The translations under genes and the position numbers were made by a program. A DNA stretch of 64,000 bases from Bacillota bacterium (GTDB taxonomy: Bacteria; Bacillota; Clostridia; Oscillospirales; Acutalibacteraceae). Within the stretch, counting starts at the first letter, position 1. Every line of letters starts with the position of its first letter. A model generated the notes under the pieces. That model searched no databases, was not told the DNA's origin, and saw only the letters and a program-made list of their open reading frames with translations. The DNA is taken from assembly GCA_023418995.1 (NCBI GenBank), contig JAEZYP010000044.1, forward strand, positions 62,001-126,000, written 5' to 3'. Of this stretch, positions 7,651 to 16,836 are shown piece after piece.

Positions 7651-10600
7651 GCGGACGAAAATGGACCGACAGCCAGCAGGACGCCATCCGTGCGCGCGAT
7701 GGAACCCTATTGGTTTCCGCCGCCGCTGGCTCGGGGAAAACGGCAGTCCTTGTTCAGCGTGTTATCGAGCGTATTACCGACGAAAAAAAACCGGCGGATG
7801 CCGACCGTCTGCTTATCGTGACCTTTACCAAGGCGGCGGCTGCGGAGATGAGCAGCCGAATTGCCTCCGAAATCTCCAGGCTGCTGGAAGCAGACCCGTT
7901 CAACGTAAGGCTCCAGCGGCAGCAGATTCTGCTCACGCGGGCGCATATCAGTACAATACATAGCTTTTGCAGCGAGATCATTAAGGAGAATTTTTTCAAG
8001 CTGGGCATTTCTCCGGATTTCCGTATTCTGGATGAGAATGAAATGAATCTTCTTCGTGCCGACGCGGTCAATACGATTCTGGAAGATTACTATACGCAGG
8101 ACGACCCGGTATTTTTCAGTCTTATCGAAGCGTTCGCGTCCGGGCGCGACGACGACAGGATTATCCGCACCATTAACAACCTATACGATTTTGTTCGCTC
8201 CCATCCGTTCCCGAAACGCTGGCTTGCCCAAAAAGCGGAGATGTACCACCCCTCCGGTTCCGCTTCCGATACCGTGTGGGGGAAAACGATTCTGAGTTTT
8301 GCCGGTGACGCGGTGGAATATTGTATTTCGTTAGCGGAGAATTCCATCAGACTGATGGAGGAAGACACCGCAATTGCAAAAGCCTATGCAGACGGGTTTT
8401 CCTCAGATTTGGCCGGGTTGAAGAGCTTGAAAGCGGCAGTGGAAGCAGGGGATTGGAATCGGATCTCCCTAGAAGCCAGCAGCTTTGATTTTCTCCGGTT
8501 AAAGCCTCTTAGGGGATACGACGGAGACTTGCTGAAAAATAAATTAACGGCTTCCCGCAAGGAGATGCAGGCTACCGTGAAGAAGCTTGGGGCGCTGTTC
8601 AGCGACACCGCCGAGCAGTGTCTGGTTGATATTGCCTGTCTTGCACCGATTGTGGAGAAGCTTTTTGAGGTTACCGTCAAATTTGGGGAAGAATTGGACC
8701 GGCTAAAAACGGAACGCCGCGCCGCAGATTTCGGCGACCTGGAGCATTGGGCGCTGAAGCTTCTGGTTCGGGACACGGATGCCGGCTTGGATCGAACTCC
8801 GGAAGCGGCGGAGCTATCTGCCCGCTTTGATGAAGTGATGGTGGACGAGTATCAGGATACCAACGAAGCGCAGGATATGATTTTCCGAGCGATTTCCCGG
8901 GAAGAACAGAACCTGTTTATGGTCGGCGACGTAAAGCAGAGCATCTACCGGTTCCGCCAGGCCATGCCGCAGATTTTTCTGCGTCGCCGTGAATGCTATC
9001 CGGAGTATGACCGGACTAAAAACGCGTATCCGGCGTGCGTGGTGCTTGACCGGAATTTTCGCAGCCGTTCCGGCGTTACCGACGCGGTAAATTTTACCTT
9101 CCGCCAGCTGATGAGTCGGCAGACGGGCGAGTTGGATTATACGAAGGCGGAGGAGCTGGTTCCCGGCGCGGATTATCCTCCTGTGGAAGAGCCGTCTACA
9201 AGGCTGGATATTATCGACTTATCCGCATCGGAGGATGAAAACGAAATGATTGCGGCGGAGAGCCGCCATATTGCCGAACTGATTTATGAAATGACAAGCG
9301 GAAGAGAAACCGTTACCCAGAATGGGAAACAGCGCCCGATTGTCTATCACGATATTTGCATCTTACTCCGCAGTGCAAACAAATACGCGCATGAATATGC
9401 CCGGGAGCTGACTCTGCTCGGGATTCCGGCCTGGGCGGAAACTGCTGGCGGTTTTTTTGCCGCTGCTGAGGTTAGTGTGGTTTTATCCCTGCTTCGCGTG
9501 ATTGACAACCCGGTTCAGGATATTCCTCTTCTTGCCGTACTGATGAGCCCGATTTACGGCTTTACGGTCGACGATACGACGGATATCCGCATGCATTCCA
9601 GAAACAGCTCTCTGTATCTTGCACTGGTATCAGCCGCGCAGGAGGGAAATTCCCGCGCTGCCGGTTTCCTGCGTGAAATGGAGGAGTTCCGCTTGCTGGC
9701 GGCTACCATGCCTTCCGACCGACTGATTAATTTGGTGTATGAAAAGACGGGCTATCTGAATCTGGCACAGTCGATGCCCAACGGTGAACTTCGGCTGGCA
9801 AACCTCCGGCTGCTGCTGGAATACGCCAAAAAATACGAGGCCTCCGGTTATAACGGATTATCGGGTTTTATCCGGTTTATCGACCGTCTGCAAAGGAACA
9901 ATTCCGATCTCGCTCCGGCCTCTACTATCAGCGAAGCCGCGAATGTTGTGAAAATCATGAGCATCCATCGCTCGAAGGGCCTGGAATTTCCCGTATGCAT
10001 CCTTGCGGGATGCTCCAGGCGCTTCAATAAAGAAAATTCAGATGTTCTCCTGCATCCGAGTCTGGGTCTGGGTGTTAAGCTACGGAATGCGGAGACCTTT
10101 TTCCGTTACTCAACGATGCCGCGAGAGGCTGTTGCGCTGGAGCTGGACCGCGGCGAAATGAGCGAGGAGCTTCGCGTGCTGTATGTCGCGATGACGCGGG
10201 CAAAGGAAAAGCTGATTTTAGTAGCTACGGTTAAGGATGCAGCAAAAACACTCGGGAAGCTGGTGACCAGCCTCACACAGGAGAGTCGGATACAGCCCTA
10301 TGTGGTTCGCAGCGCTTCCAGTATTTCAGATTGGCTGCTGCTTTGCGCCCTGCGTCACCCCAGCGGGGCAAAGCTGCGCGACCTTGCCGGAGCTCTGCCC
10401 GGAATTACCGTAAACGCGAAAGAGCCTTGGAGTGTGAATCTCATTTATCCGCCGCAAGATACACAAGCGCAATCAGAACTGACGGAGACAGCATCCCCTG
10501 AGGTAAGCGAGCTGTTAAAGGCTGAAATTCTGGAGAACATCGATTATACCTATCCGTGTGCCGCTTTACGGGGAATTGAGGCAAAGGTCGCCGCCTCCGA

Positions 10601-11180
10601 TCTGGCATCGCGTGCGTTTTCCGCGGAATTTGCCGTGGCTTCCCGTCCGGCCTTCCTCCATCAAACAGGCTTGACCCCGGCGGAGCGGGGGACTGCCCTG
10701 CATGCATACATGCAGTTCGCGGATTATGAAAAAGCCTCCGCAAATCCGGAAGAGGAGCTTAATCGCCTGCGAAACGAAGGGTATCTCACGGAGGAACAGG
10801 CGGGTGCGGTGGACTTGGAACGCGTTCGCGTCTTTTTTCACAGCGATCTGGCAAAAAGGATTCTTACCTCCGGCAGCGTGCTTCGGGAGTACCGATTTAC
10901 AGTAGAAATCACCGCCGGAGTCGTAAAACCCGAACTGACCGGAGAGCTGAAGGACGAGCCGGTGCTTCTTCAGGGCGCCGTTGATTGCGCGTTTGAGGAG
11001 AACGGATCCATCGTCATTGTTGATTATAAAACCGATAAAACCGCCGACGCAGCGGAGCTTTGGGAACGGTACTGCGCCCAGCTGGAATTGTATAAACTGG
11101 CGCTGGAGCAGTGTACCGGCAAGAAGGTTTCCTCCTGTCTGCTGTATTCATTCGGATTAAATGCTGTTGTATCAAATTAA
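7647..11180 (+). CDS. addA: ATP-dependent helicase/nuclease subunit AddA
   Basis: 1177 aa, UvrD/Rep-type superfamily 1 helicase with a C-terminal nuclease domain. Walker A is AAAGSGKT (residues about 25-32). Walker B VDEYQDTNEAQ lies near 399, followed by the QSIYRFRQA motif. The helicase motif VLYVAMTRAKEKL is in the second half, and the nuclease motif IVDYKTDK lies near 1123. The GTG start at 7647 overlaps the AddB stop (GTGA). It encodes the 3'-to-5' motor and one of the two nucleases of AddAB. All key motifs are intact. Confidence 0.96.
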   Translation: MSGRKWTDSQQDAIRARDGTLLVSAAAGSGKTAVLVQRVIERITDEKKPADADRLLIVTFTKAAAAEMSSRIASEISRLLEADPFNVRLQRQQILLTRAHISTIHSFCSEIIKENFFKLGISPDFRILDENEMNLLRADAVNTILEDYYTQDDPVFFSLIEAFASGRDDDRIIRTINNLYDFVRSHPFPKRWLAQKAEMYHPSGSASDTVWGKTILSFAGDAVEYCISLAENSIRLMEEDTAIAKAYADGFSSDLAGLKSLKAAVEAGDWNRISLEASSFDFLRLKPLRGYDGDLLKNKLTASRKEMQATVKKLGALFSDTAEQCLVDIACLAPIVEKLFEVTVKFGEELDRLKTERRAADFGDLEHWALKLLVRDTDAGLDRTPEAAELSARFDEVMVDEYQDTNEAQDMIFRAISREEQNLFMVGDVKQSIYRFRQAMPQIFLRRRECYPEYDRTKNAYPACVVLDRNFRSRSGVTDAVNFTFRQLMSRQTGELDYTKAEELVPGADYPPVEEPSTRLDIIDLSASEDENEMIAAESRHIAELIYEMTSGRETVTQNGKQRPIVYHDICILLRSANKYAHEYARELTLLGIPAWAETAGGFFAAAEVSVVLSLLRVIDNPVQDIPLLAVLMSPIYGFTVDDTTDIRMHSRNSSLYLALVSAAQEGNSRAAGFLREMEEFRLLAATMPSDRLINLVYEKTGYLNLAQSMPNGELRLANLRLLLEYAKKYEASGYNGLSGFIRFIDRLQRNNSDLAPASTISEAANVVKIMSIHRSKGLEFPVCILAGCSRRFNKENSDVLLHPSLGLGVKLRNAETFFRYSTMPREAVALELDRGEMSEELRVLYVAMTRAKEKLILVATVKDAAKTLGKLVTSLTQESRIQPYVVRSASSISDWLLLCALRHPSGAKLRDLAGALPGITVNAKEPWSVNLIYPPQDTQAQSELTETASPEVSELLKAEILENIDYTYPCAALRGIEAKVAASDLASRAFSAEFAVASRPAFLHQTGLTPAERGTALHAYMQFADYEKASANPEEELNRLRNEGYLTEEQAGAVDLERVRVFFHSDLAKRILTSGSVLREYRFTVEITAGVVKPELTGELKDEPVLLQGAVDCAFEENGSIVIVDYKTDKTADAAELWERYCAQLELYKLALEQCTGKKVSSCLLYSFGLNAVVSN

Positions 11181-11183
11181 TTC

Positions 11184-11212
11184 TTGACAAATGCTGTAAA
11201 TGCTGGTAAACT
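11184..11212 (+). promoter_or_regulatory. strong sigma-A promoter of the infC-rpmI-rplT operon
   Basis: TTGACA (11184-11189), a 17-bp spacer and TAAACT (11207-11212). It lies immediately after addA and about 174 bases before the infC start codon, leaving a long leader. Confidence 0.85.
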
Positions 11213-11219
11213 AGCTTAG

Positions 11220-11354
11220 TAAAACAAAGCGGAGCATTGTTATGCTCACACCTGTGAGGTTTCGTCCGTCATAGGTCAATACTTGGAATTACTCGGTGAG
11301 AGTGGTTTGGTCGTATTGTGCGCGGGCGGAAATTCTGCCCGCGCTTTAATTATT
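11220..11354 (+). promoter_or_regulatory. infC operon leader, probable L20-type autoregulatory attenuator
   Basis: The untranslated leader of about 165 nt ends in a strong intrinsic terminator (11320-11354) placed before infC. In Bacillus subtilis the infC-rpmI-rplT leader is bound by ribosomal protein L20, which shifts folding toward a terminator and so represses its own operon. Position, gene order and terminator agree with that mechanism. I did not confirm the L20-binding fold base by base. Confidence 0.7.
11320..11354 (+). terminator. leader terminator (attenuator) before infC
   Basis: GCGCGGGC (11320-11327) and GCCCGCGC (11337-11344) form a perfect 8-bp GC-rich stem with a 9-nt loop, followed by TTTAATTATT. 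It lies between the promoter and infC and can only act as conditional termination. Confidence 0.8.
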
Positions 11355-11385
11355 AACAGATAACGTGTTTTGGAGGTGCTTAACT

Positions 11386-11904
11386 ATTAGCAACAAGGAA
11401 CTTCAGATCAACGAAGAAATTCGTGACAGAGAAGTGCGCGTAATTGGTTCGGACGGTTCCCAGCTCGGCTTGATGACGTCAGCGCAGGCGTTGGAAAAGG
11501 CGTTTGAGCAAAATCTTGATCTTGTAAAAATCGCGCCGCAGGCCGTACCCCCGGTGTGTAAGATCATTGATTACGGCAAATACCGGTTTGAACAGGCAAA
11601 GCGGGATAAGGAAGCCAAGAAGAATCAGCGCATTGTCGACATCAAGGAGATTCGTTTGTCTCTAAACATTGATACTCACGACTTTAACACAAAAGTCGGC
11701 CACGCAACCCGCTTCTTAAAGGATGGGGACAAGGTAAAGGCTTCTATTCGTTTTCGCGGACGTGAAATGGGGCATCCCGAGCAGGGATACGTCATTATGA
11801 GGAGTTTTGCCCAGGCGCTCAGTGAGATTGCCAATGTTGAAAAGCCGGCAAAGTTAGAGGGACGGAATATGTTGATGTTCCTTGCATCCAAACCCGCAAA
11901 GTAA
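11386..11904 (+). CDS. infC: translation initiation factor IF-3, AUU start codon
   Basis: 172 aa. IF-3 binds the 30S subunit and rejects non-canonical start codons and poor initiator pairing. The N-terminus after the start reads SNKELQINEEIRDREVRVIG, and the C-domain contains IVDIKEIRLSLNIDTHD and KVKASIRFRGREM, all standard. The only start that fits is ATT at 11386, seven bases after GGAGGTG (11372-11378). No ATG, GTG or TTG sits at the right place; a GTG at 11365 lies upstream of the ribosome site itself. An AUU start on infC is the known autoregulatory device in Escherichia coli. Followed by rpmI and rplT. Confidence 0.93.
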   Translation: MSNKELQINEEIRDREVRVIGSDGSQLGLMTSAQALEKAFEQNLDLVKIAPQAVPPVCKIIDYGKYRFEQAKRDKEAKKNQRIVDIKEIRLSLNIDTHDFNTKVGHATRFLKDGDKVKASIRFRGREMGHPEQGYVIMRSFAQALSEIANVEKPAKLEGRNMLMFLASKPAK

Positions 11905-11927
11905 CCATTAATAAGGAGGATATTACC

Positions 11928-12125
11928 ATGCCTAAAATTAAGACTCATTCAGGTGCAAAAAAGCGCTTCAAGCTTACCAAGAACGGAAAGGTTATCCGCA
12001 GCCACGCAAATAAGAGGCACATTTTAAATAAAAAGACCACCAAGCGCAAGAGAGGTCTCAGAAAGAACGCAATTGCCGACCAGACCAATGTGGCGCAGGT
12101 AAAGAGACTGATTCCTTACAAATAA
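11928..12125 (+). CDS. rpmI: 50S ribosomal protein L35
   Basis: 65 aa, very basic. It starts PKIKTHSGAKKRFKLTKNGK and contains the usual HILNKKTTKRKRGLR block. ATG at 11928 follows AAGGAGGAT. Second gene of the infC operon and a structural protein of the large subunit, expected to share control by L20 through the common leader. Confidence 0.97.
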   Translation: MPKIKTHSGAKKRFKLTKNGKVIRSHANKRHILNKKTTKRKRGLRKNAIADQTNVAQVKRLIPYK

Positions 12126-12189
12126 GAATAGGGAATCATTCCGAGATTCCTGTTAAAAATAAAATAACCATTTTTTGGAGGTAACATAT

Positions 12190-12543
12190 ATGGCACGTGT
12201 AAAAGGTGCGTTGATGACGCGCAAAAGAAGAAAAAAGACGTTAAAGCTTGCGAAAGGCTATTGGGGTTCCAAGAGCAGACATTTTAAAATGGCCAAACAG
12301 GCTGTTATGAAGTCTGGAAATTATGCATACATTGGCCGCAAGGCAAGAAAGAGAGATTTCCGCCGCCTGTGGATTACCCGTATTTCAGCTGCATGCCGCG
12401 CAAACAATGTCAGCTATTCCGTGTTTATGAACGGTATGAAGAAGGCCGGTATCGTTCTGAACCGCAAAATGCTTGCAGAGATCGCTGTTGCAGATGAGGC
12501 CGCTTTTAAGAGCCTGATCGAAAAAGCTAAGGCAGCCCTATAA
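12190..12543 (+). CDS. rplT: 50S ribosomal protein L20
   Basis: 117 aa, basic, starting ARVKGALMTRKRRKKTLKLA, with the family block GYWGSKSRHFKMAKQAVMK. L20 is an early assembly protein of the 50S subunit and, in Firmicutes, the repressor of its own operon through the leader upstream of infC. ATG at 12190 is preceded by TTGGAGGT. Last gene of the operon, with a terminator 10 bases after the stop. Confidence 0.97.
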   Translation: MARVKGALMTRKRRKKTLKLAKGYWGSKSRHFKMAKQAVMKSGNYAYIGRKARKRDFRRLWITRISAACRANNVSYSVFMNGMKKAGIVLNRKMLAEIAVADEAAFKSLIEKAKAAL

Positions 12544-12553
12544 AAAGCTGTAA

Positions 12554-12587
12554 TTGCGCCCGGAACAAAACCGGGCGCAAATTTTAT
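12554..12587 (+). terminator. terminator of the infC-rpmI-rplT operon
   Basis: TTGCGCCCGG (12554-12563) and CCGGGCGCAA (12571-12580) form a perfect 10-bp stem, loop AACAAAA, followed by ATTTTAT. Confidence 0.85.
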
Positions 12588-12603
12588 ATGGAGATTTCAA
12601 TTT

Positions 12604-13437
12604 ATGCCGGAACTCATAACCAGCCGTAAAAATGAAATAATAAAGCACGCCGCACACCTTTGTTCCGCCGCGGAATACCGCAGAGAGCAGGGGCTTTTTG
12701 TGGCGGAGGGTGCGCGCCTCTGCGGAGACGCGGTTCAAAGCGGCGTTACTGTGAAGTGTTTGTTTTTTACTGAGCAGGCGGAGAAAAAATACGCAAATTA
12801 TTTGAGCTTTATTAAGAAAAAAGCGGAGCGAAGCTATCAAGTTGAGCCGCATGTGGCTGAGCTTCTTTCCGAAACAAAAACGCCCCAGGGAATATTCTGT
12901 ATTTGCGAAATGCGTAAAGACGGGCAGAATATTGAAAAACTGGATTCCGGCTGCCACTATCTGGCGCTGGAAAATATTCAGGATCCCGCCAATCTTGGTG
13001 CGGTTCTCCGTACCGCAGAGGCTTTGGGAATCGGCGGGGTCATTCTTGCCGGAAGCTGCTGCGACGTCTATTCGCCGAAGGTTCTTCGTGCCAGTATGGG
13101 AGCGGTGTACCGCATTCCATTTTATCTGATCGAAAGCATGGGACGGGCGGCGGAGCTTTTAAACGCGAAGGGCTTTGTAACCCTTGCTGCCGTTCCGGAT
13201 GACCGGGCGACAAAAATAACCGAGCTCGGTTTTGACCATTCGACCGTAATTGTAGTCGGCAACGAAGGGAATGGTTTAACGCAGGAGGCAATGGAAGCCT
13301 GCACTTACCGTGTGACCATTCCAATGCTTGGCAGAGCGGAGTCTCTGAATGCTTCGGCATCCGCCGCTATCCTGATGTGGGAAATGATGCGAACAAAATC
13401 TGGATTGAAATCTGGTGAAAGGACAAATGGAACTTGA
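12604..13437 (+). CDS. TrmH/SpoU-family RNA 2'-O-methyltransferase
   Basis: 277 aa. An N-terminal substrate-binding domain (residues 1-100, start PELITSRKNEIIKHA) is followed by a SPOUT knot methyltransferase domain. Its motifs are ENIQDPANLGAVLRTAEALG (motif 1, with the catalytic Arg), VVGNEGNGL (motif 2) and IPMLGRAESLNASASAAILM (motif 3), which bind S-adenosylmethionine in the knot. It methylates a ribose in rRNA or tRNA; the target nucleotide is not predictable, and Bacillus YsgA is the closest type. Its 3' end overlaps dprA. Confidence 0.9.
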   Translation: MPELITSRKNEIIKHAAHLCSAAEYRREQGLFVAEGARLCGDAVQSGVTVKCLFFTEQAEKKYANYLSFIKKKAERSYQVEPHVAELLSETKTPQGIFCICEMRKDGQNIEKLDSGCHYLALENIQDPANLGAVLRTAEALGIGGVILAGSCCDVYSPKVLRASMGAVYRIPFYLIESMGRAAELLNAKGFVTLAAVPDDRATKITELGFDHSTVIVVGNEGNGLTQEAMEACTYRVTIPMLGRAESLNASASAAILMWEMMRTKSGLKSGERTNGT

Positions 13438-14590
13438 TCCGAGAGCCTACTGGGTATGGCTACAGCACGCTTTGGGCGCGGGAAGCTCAAAGCAGAACCG
13501 CATTCTTTCCGGCTACCGCACACTGGCTGATTTTTATTCGGCAGGTATGGAAAGCTGGCTTTTGGACGGCTATTTTACCAGAGCCGAGCTTGAAAAGCTG
13601 GAATCCTTTTCCTTGCAGGACGCCGCTGCGCTCGTTGAATACAGCGAGCGAATTGAGCAGAGCGTGCTGACTCCGGACAGTGAAGAATATCCGGAGCTGC
13701 TGCGCCAGATTCATAACCCGCCTTGTGCGCTTTATATAAAGGGGGAGTTGCCGGATTTCACAACTGTTCCGAGCATTTCTATTGTCGGAACACGTAAGGC
13801 AACCGCTACCGGAATCCGAACGGCACGAAGCTTCGCGTTTGAATTGGCAAAGCAGGGAGCAGTCGTTGTAAGCGGAGGTGCGCTTGGAATTGACACCGCG
13901 GCTCATTCCGGCGCCTTGCAGGCCGGCGGAAAAACAATTTGCATCCTTGGGTGCGGAATTGATTACAATTATTTAATGGGGAATGCTTCGCTCCGCGCAG
14001 CAATTGCGGCATCCGGAGCGGTGGTGTCAGAATATCCGCCTCACACCCAGCCCTCAAGCTCAAATTTTCCGATCCGCAACCGTATCATTTCAGGTCTTTC
14101 CTTGGGAACGCTTGTCGTGGAGGCCGCCGGGAAAAGCGGGTCGCTGATTACCGCTGATTTTGCTCTGGATCAGGGTAGGGATGTGTTTGCCGTACCCGCA
14201 GGAATCTACAGCCCGGTTTCGCAGGGCGTCAATAACCTGATTAAAAGCGGGGCGAAGCCGGTATCTAATGCCGGTGAGATTCTGGAAGAATATTTCGGTC
14301 TCTTCCCCGATAAAATTAGTCTTGAGGATAATTCCACCAACGTAATTGTTCGTCCGGCTTATTTGGAACAGGGAGAAACGGATTCCGCTCAGCAGCCGTT
14401 GCGTTTGGATGAATTTTCCCGCAATGCCGTGCTTCTTTATTCCAAACTAACAAATTCTCTGTCTCATATTTCTGAACTTGCCCGGCAGACCGAACTCCCG
14501 CTGCCTTCGCTTTTAACCGCCGTTACGGAATTGGAGCTGGCCGGTAAAATAACCTCCCATTCAGGGCGCCGCTATAGTTTGCCGCGCTGA
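13415..14590 (+). CDS. dprA: DNA-processing protein DprA
   Basis: About 391 aa. DprA binds incoming single-stranded DNA in natural transformation and loads RecA. The extended Rossmann domain is clear: SIVGTRKATATGIRTA, VVSGGALGIDTAAH, GCGIDYNY, NRIISGLSLGTLVVEA and KSGSLITADFALDQGRDVFA. A C-terminal winged-helix domain covers the last about 60 residues. The start is uncertain. GTG at 13415 has only a weak site upstream; ATG at 13427 has GAAAGGA too close. Both overlap the preceding methyltransferase gene. No other competence genes are in the window, so active transformation is not implied. Confidence 0.93.
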   Translation: MKGQMELDPRAYWVWLQHALGAGSSKQNRILSGYRTLADFYSAGMESWLLDGYFTRAELEKLESFSLQDAAALVEYSERIEQSVLTPDSEEYPELLRQIHNPPCALYIKGELPDFTTVPSISIVGTRKATATGIRTARSFAFELAKQGAVVVSGGALGIDTAAHSGALQAGGKTICILGCGIDYNYLMGNASLRAAIAASGAVVSEYPPHTQPSSSNFPIRNRIISGLSLGTLVVEAAGKSGSLITADFALDQGRDVFAVPAGIYSPVSQGVNNLIKSGAKPVSNAGEILEEYFGLFPDKISLEDNSTNVIVRPAYLEQGETDSAQQPLRLDEFSRNAVLLYSKLTNSLSHISELARQTELPLPSLLTAVTELELAGKITSHSGRRYSLPR

Positions 14591-14603
14591 ATATTGTTAA
14601 AAA

Positions 14604-14630
14604 TTGCCGGTACTGTCGGCAAGTTTTAAA
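14604..14630 (+). terminator. probable terminator after dprA
   Basis: TTGCCG (14604-14609) pairs with CGGCAA (14617-14622), followed by GTTTTAAA. A short stem, weaker than its neighbours. The remaining roughly 120 bases up to topA are A/T-rich and should hold the topA promoter, but I see no clear hexamer pair. Confidence 0.5.
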
Positions 14631-14754
14631 AATGTTTCAGTATCCTGATGGGAGAAACAGAAAACAAAATTTATATACAAGGATTTTCGTTTCCGCTTCG
14701 TCACATAATTTATTGCATAACTCGTAGCTCACGAAATAAAAATGAGGTGGTACT

Positions 14755-16836
14755 ATGTCAAAGCTAGTGATCGTTGAGTCACCGGCAAAAGCGAAAACAA
14801 TCAAAAAATATCTTGGCAGCGGCTTTGATGTCATTGCTTCTATGGGGCATATTCGCGATTTACCTGAGAGCCGCTTAAGCGTTGATATAAAAAATGGATT
14901 TAAGCCAAAGTATGAAATTATTAAGGGAAAGGAAAAACTGGTACAGGAATTAAAGGATAAAGCGGAAAAAAGTGATTCTGTACTGTTAGCAACCGACCCT
15001 GACCGGGAAGGGGAGGCAATCTCTTGGCACCTGGCCTATATCCTGGGTCTGGATACGGATGCGGTAAACCGCGTTACATTTAATGAAATTACAAAAACCG
15101 GCGTGTCCTCCGGCATGGAGCACCCCAGAAGCATCGACATCGACTTGGTCAATGCTCAGCAGGCGCGCCGTATTTTGGATCGGCTTGTCGGCTATAAGCT
15201 CAGTCCGTTTATTTCGCAGAAAATCCGTCGCGGTCTTTCCGCGGGGCGCGTACAGTCCGTAGCGGTCCGCCTTATTGTGGATCGTGAAGAAGAAATCCGC
15301 GCTTTTGTGCCGGAGGAGTATTGGACAATTGACGCAAAGTTTAACCCCAAGGGCTCCCGTAAGGTATTCGGCGCCACCTTCTATGGCGATACAAACGGAA
15401 AGATAAAAGTTACCAGCAAGGAGCAGTCGGATAATATTCTGGCTGAACTGGATGACGCGGAATACAAGATTGTAAAGCTGAAAAAGGGCACGCGCAAAAA
15501 GTCTCCCGCGCCGCCGTTTATCACGTCCACACTCCAGCAGGAGGCCTCGCGCAAGCTTGGGTTTCAGGCACGCCGTACCATGAAAGCGGCGCAGGAGCTT
15601 TATGAGGGCGTTGAAGTCGAGAATATGGGAGCCGTTGGTCTGATTACGTACATGAGAACGGATTCCCTGCGTATTTCCGAGGACGCGATTAAGGATGCGG
15701 GTGAATATATTTTAGAGCGCTGGGGGAAAAAGTATCTTCCGGATACTCCCCGCCATTTTAAGACAAAAGCCAGTGCACAGGACGGTCATGAGGCGATCCG
15801 CCCCTCCATGCCAAGCCTGTCTCCGGATAAGGTCAAGGACAGCCTGTCCGCCGACCAGTATAAGCTGTACAAACTGATCTGGGAGCGTTTTATCGCCTGC
15901 CAGATGGCAACTTGTCTCCAAAGCACCGTTCAGGTGGATATACAGGCAAAGGACTATCTCTTTAAGGCATCGGGCTATACCGTTACCTTTGATGGCTTCA
16001 CCGCGCTTTATGAAGAGGGAAAAGACGAGGCAGGGGAGAGCGAGGGCTCGCTTCCACCGCTTGAAAACGATATGCTTCTAAAGCTAAAGGAAATCGCGGG
16101 CAATCAGCATTTTACCCAGCCCCCAGCAAGGTTCACCGAAGCTTCCCTGATCAAAGCCTTGGAGGAAAACGGCATCGGCCGTCCTTCCACGTACGCAGCC
16201 ACCATTTCAACCATAACCGGAAGGGAATACGTGGTTCGTGACGGTAAGGCATTAAAACCGACGGAGCTCGGCGAGGTTGCAACCAAGCTGATGAAGGAAC
16301 GGTTCCCGAAAATTGTGAATGTTAAATTTACGGCTCAGGTGGAAGACGATCTAGACAGCGTGCAGAGCGGCAAAACAGACTGGGTTCAGACACTTCGCGA
16401 TTTTTACGGGGATTTTGATGAAACGCTGAAAAAGGCCAAAGAGGAAATGCAGGGCGTAAAAATCCAGCTCAAAGAAGACGAGACTGATATCATTTGTGAA
16501 AAATGCGGTCGCAGGATGGTTATCAAAACAGGACGTTACGGGAAATTTATCGCGTGCCCTGGTTACCCGGAGTGCAAAAATATTAAAAAGCTGGTTCAGG
16601 AAAACGGCGCGGAATGCCCCAAATGCGGCGGAAAAGTGATTGTGAAGAAATCGAAAAAAGGAAGAGTTTTTTATGGCTGCTCCGAATATCCGAAATGCGA
16701 CTTTGTTTCCTGGGATGAACCAACCACGGAGAAGTGCCCACGCTGCGGTAAAACACTCATGAAGAAAAAGGGCAAGCATCCGAAATATTATTGCATTACT
16801 CCGGATTGCGGATATGAAAAAACGGAGGAAGAATGA
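14755..16836 (+). CDS. topA: DNA topoisomerase I
   Basis: 693 aa, type IA topoisomerase that relaxes negative supercoils. The N-terminal Toprim domain starts KLVIVESPAKAKTIKKYLG and has the acidic DPDREGEAISW motif. The catalytic tyrosine is Y299 in LITYMRTDSLRIS. The C-terminal 120 residues hold three four-cysteine zinc ribbons (CEKCGRRM, CPKCGGKV and CPRCGKTL each begin one), a common Firmicute number. ATG at 14755 follows GAGGTGG. The last bases overlap trmFO (ATGA), so the genes are coupled as in many Firmicutes. Confidence 0.97.
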   Translation: MSKLVIVESPAKAKTIKKYLGSGFDVIASMGHIRDLPESRLSVDIKNGFKPKYEIIKGKEKLVQELKDKAEKSDSVLLATDPDREGEAISWHLAYILGLDTDAVNRVTFNEITKTGVSSGMEHPRSIDIDLVNAQQARRILDRLVGYKLSPFISQKIRRGLSAGRVQSVAVRLIVDREEEIRAFVPEEYWTIDAKFNPKGSRKVFGATFYGDTNGKIKVTSKEQSDNILAELDDAEYKIVKLKKGTRKKSPAPPFITSTLQQEASRKLGFQARRTMKAAQELYEGVEVENMGAVGLITYMRTDSLRISEDAIKDAGEYILERWGKKYLPDTPRHFKTKASAQDGHEAIRPSMPSLSPDKVKDSLSADQYKLYKLIWERFIACQMATCLQSTVQVDIQAKDYLFKASGYTVTFDGFTALYEEGKDEAGESEGSLPPLENDMLLKLKEIAGNQHFTQPPARFTEASLIKALEENGIGRPSTYAATISTITGREYVVRDGKALKPTELGEVATKLMKERFPKIVNVKFTAQVEDDLDSVQSGKTDWVQTLRDFYGDFDETLKKAKEEMQGVKIQLKEDETDIICEKCGRRMVIKTGRYGKFIACPGYPECKNIKKLVQENGAECPKCGGKVIVKKSKKGRVFYGCSEYPKCDFVSWDEPTTEKCPRCGKTLMKKKGKHPKYYCITPDCGYEKTEEE

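Noticed and set aside
13427..14590. Presence of dprA as evidence for natural competence
   Set aside because: dprA is widespread in bacteria without known competence, and no other com genes lie in the window.
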